Below are positions 22,001-34,000 of a stretch of DNA of 64,000 bases, one piece after another. The notes under the pieces are model-generated. The model did no database searches. It was not told the origin of the DNA and saw nothing but the letters and a program-made list of their open reading frames with translations. Every line of letters starts with the position of its first letter. The stretch's first letter is position 1. The stretch is from Fragum whitleyi (taxonomy: Eukaryota > Mollusca > Bivalvia > Cardiida > Cardiidae): NCBI GenBank assembly GCA_948146395.1, contig OX411543.1, positions 23,379,026 through 23,443,025 of the forward strand, in the 5' to 3' direction. A program made the position numbers and the translations under genes.

Positions 22001-25000
22001 CCGACGTGGACTATAAAGTGTCTGATTGGTCCACGATGACGTATAATCAGAAAAAAAAATTATTAAAGGGAGGTAATTAATATCGCTAATTTTGTTCATC
22101 ATGAATAAAATTAGCAATATTGGATTACCTCCCTTTAATTTCACTCAAGACTCGCTCCACATACTCATTCAATTTTATTCCGAAATCATTCCAACATGAT
22201 TCACCTTGTCAATTTCACGATGTTTTTAACTGTATCAGTAAAGAACATGCACCTCTTATTTCAGTGATAGATGCATTAGGAAAGCCAGGTGGCAACATCC
22301 TTGGTTTCAACACTTACTGGCCCGGTGCTTATGAAGAATGTCTAGCGATCAAAGCAAACAAGTTCGATGGTGTCAATAAAACAGTTGCCCCTTTCAACGG
22401 ACTTTACTGCAATGCGATGTTCAATATCGATCAATCGGTGAGTAAAGGACAAATCGAATATATGTGAATATGTTGATTTGGCTACATATTGTACAATGTA
22501 CCACTAGGTATACCCCGGGGTCTCCCTATTTGCTACGCTATATCGACCGATATAGCGTAGCAAATAGGGAGACCACGGGGTATTCGAGGATGTACTATGT
22601 TAAACTATAGATTCATTTAGATAACCGAGAAATATACATGGTGTAATATTTCTGAATGAAGTTGAAATTAAATTGAATGAGTTGGATGAGCTAGTTTTGA
22701 ATGATTCGATTGATTTGAATGAAGTTGTCAAGCGCTTTGAACCATTTCGGAGAGTTTTTATGAACATTTTTAGAATGCTTTAAACGGTTTGAATGTGTGG
22801 CCGGTAAGTTTGGAGGCTGAGACCCAACCTTTCCTCCGTTATCAAATATGTTTTTGAATTCATCTGTTATAGTTAAAAACTTCGTGATTTTGACACTAAT
22901 TTCTATCAAAATAATTCTAAATCATTAATTCATTCATTGGTTCATTCATTCATTCATTCATTCATTCCCAACAATCCTTCAAATCGACCAAAAACGTAAT
23001 TATAGCTTATTCATGCTGTAGTTAAGATGTTATGATTGTTCACCAACGCTCAATTCATAGAAAAGAGGAGCGGAAGGAGAACATTCATCTTTTGTCTCAG
23101 TTCTCTTATCACCTATATATTCTATGTTGGTCGCCTTCTGAGTGCGTATTAATTTCAGAATCCTTGTTACGCCCATGCTAAGTTTGAAACGGAATGCCAT
23201 TTAATCTTAAAATCAATGGGACGGCATCTTTTTTTTTATTTCAGTCCTTATTTGGTCAAGCGTTACCTTTACTCATAGGAACCTGCTTCCCGGACTCCTG
23301 CACTGACTATGAAGCTACGGTTCTCACTAATTTGAGTAAGTTGTCTTATATAATTTACGTTCTAAGTGTTTTTTGTATCAAATGAAATATCTAACGTGGT
23401 TGGGGGAATTGATAATTGTCGAGGCTCTGCCGAGACATTTGTCAATTCCTACATGTACAACCGAATCAGATATTTTTTCATACAATACACTAAGTACGAA
23501 TTATATTTTATCTTTTAACCTCTTTTCGCCTTGTTTTCGTCGATTTTTCCAACAGAAATGCAAGTTTCTAAAGTAACCTCATTGTGTCACTGTTCTAAAG
23601 ATATCCATGTGATATCATAAAAAATATCATATGGTATGTTATCACGAGGATAATTGTATAGTTAAAAGATAAATATAATTTTGGCTCTTCAGTATTGAAC
23701 TTCGAAATTCATCGTTTGATTTTATATTTTTACAATAAATACACAAACCGTTGACTTGCGTTAAGAAAACGAAAACGTTTGCAAACTTTTATAATTATTA
23801 GCCTGCCTTGTACGCGTCTTTACGTGCAAAGCGATGTACATTTAGAATAGAACTAAGATCAGGGCCCGAGGTTATGGAATTTTTCTCAGGCTCATCTGAG
23901 AATTTTCTCAAATTTTGAATGTAGATATATGTAAATGTATAAACATAACAGATAATATTAATAAGATGTTATTTATAACAACTTATTAATATTATCCTCT
24001 ATCTTAATACATTAAAATGAGTATCTGAACAGAATTACGGCTTTAATCTCATATCGAAACTTGAGAAAAAATTTTGAATTGAGAATGAGAAAATTTTTAT
24101 AACCTCGGGCCCTCAGCTTATTCAATTTTTTAGTATTCGTTTGCTCGTTTACCTTTTTTTATATATTTTTTTTTTTAATGGAACATAATTGTCTTTTGGC
24201 ATATTGTCACGAAAAAGATCGGTTTGGTCTAGTTAGTATAGTTTCTGATGGAATGCTTGTAAGAATAAAAGATCATTTAAGATTTCAAAGGTATTATATC
24301 AAGAATTTTCCAAGAATGTTCCGTGTAATTTGACATTTTTTGTCTACTTTCAGCCCTCAGCTTGATTCCACTAAACGCAACATCATCATATTTGTACTCG
24401 TACTGTGTCAGAGACCTAGAATATAGCTCTAAGGCTATAACGGTCATGTAAGTTTATTTATGTATACATGTACAGTTAGTTACATCGTGAAATTGACATT
24501 CACCTCAATCAAAACCATTCTAAATCGCTCACCCGACGCTCCAATCATTCATTCCTAACACTCACCTAACCCTTTCAAAAACGTCAAAAACGCACACTAA
24601 AATGATACGATTAACAACCACATTCAAAATCAAACCCGGGGGATAAAATCCTTACATTATTGAATTTTGTAAGTGCATGATGGGTTCGTGAATACATAGA
24701 CAGCTATCCATAGAACCTGTCGCATATCTTATAAAAGGGAGGTAATAAATAACGCTTTTTTTAAAACAGAATTAGCGATATTAGATTACCTCTCTTTAAT
24801 TTCACTCTAAACTCGCTCAACACACTCATTCAATTTCATTCCAAAATCATCCCAAAATCATCCCCCTTGTCAATTTCACGATGTCCTTAACTGTACGCTT
24901 GTTATAGTAAGCTTAGAAAATTATAAAATTGAAAATGTAATTGACTTTTGAAATTAAATGGTTGATTGAATTGAGTTTAACACCGCTTTCAACATTTTAA

Positions 25001-28000
25001 AGTTATCTTGGTATACCTCACATTACATTCAATGTGAATAAAATGAGCAGCGATTAAAACACAGTCGTATACCTGGTACAGTGCAGTAAAAAAAGTGCCC
25101 AGTGTAGAAGCATGCAAGATGGCGGACGTAAACAACGATAAAAAGTAGGTACATTTTCAATCGAAAAAATACAGGTTTATTTAACTGGTGGTGTTTAATG
25201 ATAGACATTGTGACAAACATGAATTGTCCGATTTTCTTATTTACGATTGATTTCTCGTGATGCCTACTACACGACTTGGATTCAATCGATAAAGTTGGGT
25301 AAATAGCAAAAACCGAAATTGAAGCGGTGATCGCAAGATTCATTCCAGAATATTTGATTCATTTCTAATAATAATACCTATGTCCAACGACCTGTCAAAA
25401 GCCAAAACCTCCACATAACATCCCAATTTTTGACAGCCCTGAAAAAGCATTGTAGAAAGTGATATTTTTAGTTTTTGTAAATGGACAACGGTCCAGTGCA
25501 GAAACAGGCCGGTTTTTCCATTGGTACAGTGGAGATACAAGGTTTTAAGGCGATTTGAACCAGTGGAGATACATTTTTGGAAACTGTGTAGACACATGGT
25601 TTGGAACCGTGTAGAACAAGCACGACGTTGGTAAATAATGACTTTGTCGTCGTGAATTGAAAGTAGCCGAATTATTTTTTCGAATAGTGACATAAGGGAA
25701 AAAATTAATACATTTAACAATTCTTTAAATTGAGAACTATTTCATTTTGCTAATAACGTTTGATCGTTGATCGTACTTGATTCTGGCATTGTGTGGGCTT
25801 GTAAATTTGTCGGTGACCTTTGACCTTCTTTCTTAGATTTGGAATTTTATGTCTACGATAATATGAAGTGAAAAGTAAAGTTTGGTGAAAGATCATCATT
25901 GAATCTTACACCATATTTGAACATTGGCACTGACCTTGACTTTTGTCCTCAATGTGTGAATAAGTTAAGATTAATAGATAATTGTTTACGCGTAAAGCTC
26001 AATTCTAGAAATTTGGCACTGACATTTGTCCGACCTTCTAAATAATGACAGATTAAGTCTAGAACAAATTAATAATACTGGTAAAGGTTGACAAAGGGTC
26101 GTCTTTGATTCTGGCATTATGTTGAGCCTTTGAGACTAACCTGTCTTGACCCTTTTTCTTCAAAGTTGAATCATTTGGTCTTCGATAATATTTAGGTGAG
26201 TAATAAAAAAAAATATTGTCGATGACACTGACATCATTCTGGACCATTTTCTCTGATTTACCTTGTCCAATATTTCTTATATGCTGTATTGTCAGGTCTC
26301 AAAGCACATATTTAAAAAGAATAAGGATTGGTAGAAGATTTCTTTAATTCTCGCATCATTTACTACCTTTGACACAAACCTTATCGTAAGACTTCCTCCG
26401 CAAAATTACCAGACTAAGACACAAGTCTAGGAAAAAAATGAGTTCACAAAATTTATTGCAATCCAGAATTAACCAGTACTAATGAGATTAAAATGGACAG
26501 CATGATTTCGGTAGAAAGATGGAAATATTTTTATTTTTTCTAAATCATATCATTGAGTGTAACAGGTATTGTTGGGAACAATCTTGTCTACTTTCTTAAC
26601 AAAATTTTTTTAAAAAAATATATGCTAACGTACTTATATGTCAGAGAATGACCAATATTAGATTACGCTTGCATTATATTGGCCATTAAAAAAGCAGCAT
26701 TGCAAAAGTGTGTATCACGGATACAACTCCAAGCATTGTATACATACATTTTGTCGTAGACATAAAATTCCAAATCTAAGAAAGAAGGTTAAAGGTCACC
26801 GACAAATTTACAAGCCCACACAATGTTAGAATCAAGTACGATCAACTTTCAACCTATATTAGCAAAATTAAATAGTTCTTAATTTAAAGAATGGTTAAAT
26901 GAATTAAATATTCCCTTATGCCACTATTCGAAATAATGATTCGGCTACTTTCAATTCACGACGACAAATTCATTATTTACCACTGACGTGCTTGTTCTAC
27001 ACGGTTCCAGACCATGTGTCTACACAGTTTCCAAAAATGTATCTCCACTGGTTCAAAATCGCCTCAAAACCTTGTATCTCCACTGTACCAATGGAAAAAA
27101 CGGCCTGTTTCTGGACTGGACCGTTGTCCATTTACAAAAACTAAAAATATCACTTTCCACAATGCTTTTTCAGGTCTGTCAAAAATCGGGATGTTTTGTG
27201 GGGATTTGGGCTTACGATAGGTCGTTGGACATAGGTGATTTTATTAGTAATGAATCAAATATTCCGGAATGAATCTTGCGATCACCGCTTCAATTTCGGT
27301 TTTTGCTATTTACCCAACTTTATCGATTGAATCCAAGTTGTGTAGTAGGCATCACGAGAAGTCAATGGGAAAATAAGAAAATCGGACATTTCATGTTGGT
27401 CACAATAACTATCATTAAACACCATCAGTTAAATTAGCCTGTATTTTTGCGATTGAAAATGTTCCTACTTTTAATCGTTGTTTACGTCCGCCATCTTGCA
27501 TGCTTCTACACTGGGCACTTTTTTACTGCACTGTACCAGGTATACGACTGTGTAAAAAATAAATGAAAAAAAAACTCCCTCATGTTTAGTTAAGTAGGCT
27601 GTCCTCATTCGTTTTTGTTTGCATTATCAGAAATATTTTTTATTTCCATTACAAGCCTTTTTGCTCCAAGTTCAGATTTACAAGAGCTGAACAATAAAGG
27701 CTGGCCTAAATTGTTGAGCATGTGAATACATTTTTGTTTCAGGGACAGTGAAATTAAACGGAATTTTTGTAATGACGTGATCGTACTTAATTCCCTTTGA
27801 CATCAAAATACTGTACAAAATAGTTTGGCATCCAGACTAATGGTATTAAGTTAAAAACATCGTAAAATTGACACTCATTCCGATCAAAATCATTCTTAAT
27901 CATTCACTCAGCGCTCCATTCATTCATTCCAAACACTCACTCAAATCGATCAAAAACACACAGGAATCATTAGAAAACATTTAGAAACCATTCAAGACTT

Positions 28001-31000
28001 TCAGCAATAAATTCAAATCGATCTATCTATTCTACGATTTTATTAGCTGGTGTGGACAATACAGTGCCTGATTGGTCCACGATGACGTATAATCAGACAA
28101 AAACGTATATTTTATTAAAGGGAGGTAGTTTATATCGCTAATTTTGTTCATTATGAAGAAAATTAGCAATATTGCTTTCCTCCCTTAAATTTCACTCAAA
28201 ACTCGCTCCACACACTCATTCAATTTCATTCTGAATCCATTCAAAAATCATTGACCTTGTCAATTTCCCAATGTTCTTAACTGTGGGTACAGTTGAATTA
28301 TTCTTTGGAAAAATACATTTGTACTAGTTGTAATGCGAAAGATGAATGAGGCATATGATTTGTACTAGTCCTTTAATTCCCCACATCGTGTGTAGCGATT
28401 ATCTACAAATAGATACACAAATAAAACAATAAGAATCTCTTGTAACCAAATCTACCCACTCTTCAACTTTGACTAAGACGACAAACCGAAATGACCCAAA
28501 ATATTATCGAAGAGATAGAGCTAGTGATGTCACAAGTCAAACTGTATTTGCATGCAGCCCGACCTGTGTCAACACTAACTTCAAATGTTACCCAAATCTT
28601 CACCAGCGATGACTGACCAAAAATACTCAATGACTATTACCTCAAAATATAGTTTGTGAAGAATTTTCTGATAAAAGGTTTCTAAGACAAACATTTCTAG
28701 AAAATGGGTTAAATTGGAAATAAAATAATCTCTTAAGGCAATAATGGTTGTCATAATCATTAGGGTAACCTACTTTGGAAAATGAATGAGCACAGTGATT
28801 GCCAGGATCAGGCGGCGCAGAATGTGCAGCCCGATCCGGGAAGACACTGTACAGTGGCAATAAAATGCAGAGTATCAATACAACCCGACCACATTCTTAT
28901 AAACCAAATATGCATATTGTTTTAATTCTAGAACACTAGAACGGACGTGAATCTACAACGAGTCTACGACTACAATGCAGAAACCTAAACAAATATTTGC
29001 AACCTTTTGTTACACAACCCCGAAAACATTGCTGACAATATAATTTGCATTAAAATTCCCAAATTGTCCAAATATGTCAATGATTCCAGGCAATAACAGT
29101 GTCACATGTCAACTCAATGTAGACACAATATGAAGATATCAACCCTAAAACCTTCTGCAACAGAAAATGGCTGACCAAACAGCATGGATCAAGATCGGAC
29201 CGCACAAAATGCAAGCCGATCTCTCACCAAGCTGTTTCGTAACACAAACTCAGTGAAAAATGAATGCATACACTAGACTGTACACAAACCCAAGAATCTC
29301 TTAGTATCTCAATATGCAAAACACCTTATTGGCCAGATAAAGTGCGTTGTAAAATGAGCAAATATGCCGACGCCATTTTTAACAGTGCAACCCTTGCTGC
29401 AGTCAATGCAATAAATTGCAGGAACGATAAATGCAACATGGAAATTATATATGGATGCGTGTAGACTAATCATTGGTGCATCATATTATTGCTTGATACA
29501 TACGGAACTTGTATCTGGATCTCCTCAAACCAAACATTTTTCAATACATGTTGAATTTCTTCTTCTAACGACCATGCTTTTTTCTCAGTTAGTCACGTGA
29601 CCGGAAAAACCTTTTCGCACAAATATTTTCGATACCATACGATTCGCACAAATCCTTTTCTCTACTAATCAGAAATAGTTAGCGCTTTTGCCGCTTACAT
29701 ACCAGCCCTCTAATTGCAAAGTAATAGACTTTAATCCGATACTTTGCAATTACAAGCCTGAAAAACATAATACTTGGTTCAAATTTCAAATACAATTATT
29801 TACAGTCTTATCAAGACAAATTGTTTAAATTACCAATGACAAATGCTAAATGAACAGTTGACAAATTATCAAATGACAACTTCAGCTCATGAATATTCTT
29901 GTGTACAAGACAAAAATAAATGCTTATTCTAGTTCAAGCATAACCACCAATTTATCGATTGGCCTAACTAAAACATTTGTGGCTGTTCTAACTTTGACCT
30001 GACGCACAAGACCAGCACGGTCTGGCAATGTTTCAACAACCACTGCAAGTGGCCAAGAATTCCGTGGTGCATTTGAGTCCACAATAACGACAATATCTCC
30101 GACTTTGATATTTCTCCTCTGAAAGTGCCATTTTTGACGCTCTTGTAGAAGGGGTAGGTACTCTCGTACCCACCTCTTCCAAAAGAGGTTAGACATGAAC
30201 TGAATTTGTCGCCATCTTCGTTTACAATAATTGTCATCTTGATCAAAAATACCCGGAGGTAAATTTGTCTCACTTTTTAACAACAGCAAGTGATTAGGTG
30301 TGAGTATGTTTAGATCATTCGGTTGATCTGATGCGCGTGTAAGCGGACGGCTATTCAATATAGCTTCAATTTCGCAGAGAAGCGTCGAAAGTCCTTCATC
30401 GTCAAGCACTTGCTGCTTTAGAGTATAGTTCATTGCACTCCGTACTGATTTAATGAGTCTCTCCCATACACCTCCAAAATGGGAACCCATCGGTGGGTTA
30501 AAGGTCCATTCAACATTTTGTTGTATCATAGCACTATTTATTGCCGTAGAGTTCCATTCGTTAATGGCAGTTTTCAACTCGCGTTCCGCGCCAACGAAGT
30601 TTGTTCCATTATCAGATATCATTTTCTTGACCTGACCGCGGCGCGCAATAAACCGTCTCAAGGCATTGATATAAGAACTTGTGTCTAATGAATATGCTAA
30701 TTCTAAATGAACAGCCCTACTAGCCAAGCAAGTGAAAATAACACCCCAGCGTTTAACTCTACTTCTTTTCATTTTGACTTCAAAAGGTCCAAAATAGTCA
30801 ACTCCTACCCGCGTAAAGGGTGGTTCGTCCGCAATCACTCGGTCTCGCGGTAATGTAGACATTTTCTGTTGGCCAACATGTGCCCTTTGTCGTTTGCAAT
30901 CAACACACTTTGATATGACTTTCTTAATAGCCGAAGGAGCTCTGATTAGCCAGTATCTTTGCCTTAAATTAGCCAACATGTGATTACTCCCAGAATGCAT

Positions 31001-34000
31001 AAGCTTACTGTGAATATCTCTTAAAATCAAAGTCGATACATGATGATCTTTTGGTAGGATCACTGGGTGCTTATTTGTACAGGAGATATTTGCGTTGTGC
31101 AGTCTACCACCCACACATAATAACTTGTCTTGTATTATTGGGTCTAAGCTTTTCAAGTTACTTCTCTTCTTTACCTTAGAATCTGACCCTTGTAGGTCGT
31201 TAATTTCATCTGCAAAACACTCTAACTGAACAAACCTCAATATCTCTGATTCTGCTTCTTGCAAGTTTGATAAGGTTAACTTCCTAGGCAGAGTACCTTT
31301 CAGTGATTGACCATACTTCAGCCTAACACGTTCTTGTAGAATGGACCTAATTTTCAAAATCCAGGCTACACTTCTTTTAAGACCATACCATGAAGAATGG
31401 TAGTTGATAAGCCTATTCATAGGTTCATCATTGACCTTTAACATAGAAAGTCCTACGGGGATGGCTTTCACCTCCGGATCATCATCATTTAGCTCTAGCT
31501 TACCTTCGGGTTTACAAGACCATTGCTCATTATCTGACCAAAGAAAATCTGGAGCTTTTATCCAATGATTTAACCAATCTTTCTCAATGACTCCCATGCC
31601 TCTGGAAGCTAAATCTGCAGGATTTTGTTTTGTGTTAATATAACACCACTGATCAGGCTCTGACCCTTCGTGTATGACTGTAAGTCTATTTGCAACAAAT
31701 GTATGAAAACGACTTGATGTATTTCTTATATACCTAAGTACAGACATGCTGTCTGTCCAAAAGTAACTACTATCTACCATTATTTCCAACTCACGTTTCA
31801 GCATTTTGTCCGTTCGTACAGCCACTGTGGCTGCTGTCAGTTCCAATCTGGGAACGGTAACCTTTTTAAGGGGTGCAACTCGAGATTTTCCCATTACAAA
31901 GGAACAATGTATTCTATCATTTGTATCAACTAACCTTAAGTAGGTAACAGTCCCATAGCCTTTTTCACTAGCATCAGCAAAATGGTGCAACTGTACTGTT
32001 CGTGGTTGGCCAAAAGTTTGTGGCTTATAGCACCTCTCAACACAGTAGTTTGACACATCCTGAATGTCGTTTAACCAACGACGCCACATCCTGGCATACT
32101 TCTCAGGAATTTGATCGTCCCAAGACAACTGTGCTTGACACAACTCTTGAAGTATTGTTTTGGGTCTGAGAACAAGTGGTGACAAAAATCCCAAAGGATC
32201 ATATATTGAACTTACACATGATAAGATGCCTCTTCTTGTGAAAGGTTGATCTTTCAAGTCTATAGTGAAGTTAAAGGTGTCTGTCTGCATACACCAACTT
32301 ACCCCTAGAGTTCTCTCTATAGGCAGACGCTCATAATCTAGGTCCAAATCCTTTATACCACTTGCCCTATCCTCTACTGGAATACTGTTCACCACCTCTC
32401 TACTATTGGAAATCCATTTGGATATGTTAAACCCACCTTCCTCAAGAATTGCTTTAACATCTTTTACCAATGATGTGGCTCTACTTACCGTGGATGTTGA
32501 TTTAAGGCAATCGTCCACATAGAAATTCTTCAGCACAGTGTCGATTGCTTCTTGCTCAAATTTGCCCTGTACATCGGTAGCTGCCTTTCGAAGGGCATAA
32601 TTTGCGCAGCTCGGTGAGGATGTGGATCCAAATAAATGGACATTCATCTTATACTCGGTTGGGTTCTTACTTGTATCCCCTAAATCCCACCATAAAAACC
32701 TTTGATAGTTTCTGTCCCTCTCTGTTACTTGTACTTGGTAAAACATACTCTCTATGTCACCGGTTACAGCTATCTTTTCTTGTCTAAATCTCAAAAGGGT
32801 ACCAACAAGGTTGTTAGTAAGGTTAGGACCTTGTAAAAGCATATCATTCAGTGAAACTCCCTGAAATTTTGCTGCATAATCAAAAACCACTCTGATTTTA
32901 TCCTTCTTGGGGTGGTAAACACCATGATGGGGTAAATACCATACCTGTCCTATATTGGGTATATCATCTCTCGACACTTTCCGGGCATAACCCTTCTTAA
33001 AGATATTATTCATGAATTCAGTGTACTTCCTGTGAAAATTTACGTCTTTCTCGAAACGCTTCCTGAGCATAATAAGCCTTTGTTCTGCTTGTTTCCTATT
33101 ATTCGGCATAATAATTGGTCTATTTACAAATGGTAAATCAATTGAGTAATGACCTTCAATCCTCTTAACTGAATTGGCGACTACCTGAAGAAACTGTTTG
33201 TCTTCCCGTGAATTCTCAGGAACGTCATCGATGACTCTCTCGCAAAAGTCATAGTTAAATTGGTTAACAATCTGATCCTGTAAAGTGGGCTCCACTTTGA
33301 TAAAATTTGAAACCACCTTACCATTATATGGTGACGTGTCTAATGGGCCATTGATCACCCAGCCAAATTTTGTTTTCACCGCAAAGGGTCCGCCATTCTG
33401 ACTTGGGATAACCTCCCACGGCTCCATAGCCTTGGGCACATTGACTCCTATCAATAAATCTACAGGGCTTTCGATACGCTGCAGTGACACATCCTTCAGA
33501 TATGACCAATTCTTCAAATCATCTGATGAAATCACATCCTTTTTACATACAGGTAACTTACCTTGAGCGTACACTACTGGCAAGTCAAGTGAACTATTTC
33601 CGTCCAGTGAACTAATTTCTAAACCACTTACCTTGTAGGTAGTGTATACACTTTCCTTGTTCATAGTGGAAAGACTAATTTTGGCCTTCTTACCTTCCAA
33701 CTTAAGTGCCTTGACCAATCTTTCTGAGCAAAAAGAGGCCGTACTTCCCGAGTCTAAGAAGGCATATGTCTCTAAATACTTATCACTCGATTTAAACTTA
33801 ACCCTAACAGGAACTATTGGCAATGCCTGGGTAACTTTCTCTCCAGCCCCCATATGAGTAGCAGAGGATGTGGCTTTAGGTGTAAATTCAGGAGTATCCA
33901 CATTTAAGGATCGGTTTATGTGAAGTATAGAAGTGTGTAAACCGTCACAATACTTACACTTGTTCTTATTTCTACAATCATTCTTAAAGTGACCAGACTT

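Noticed and set aside
25340..27272. Genes on the arms of the large foldback (126 and 94 codons)
   Set aside because: They are mirror copies of one sequence with short internal repeats, no recognisable domain and no splice context.
28642..28878. A 78-codon minus frame and a 66-codon plus frame repeated in every LTR
   Set aside because: They recur only because the LTRs are near-identical. No motif, and one lies antisense to the element; conservation among such young copies is not evidence of coding.
29700..29923. Envelope or extra gene after BEL pol
   Set aside because: Only 224 bp lies between the stop codon and the LTR, with no open frame of note.
30453..30688. Short plus-strand frames repeated in each BEL unit
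   Set aside because: They are shadows of the Gag-Pol frame on the other strand.
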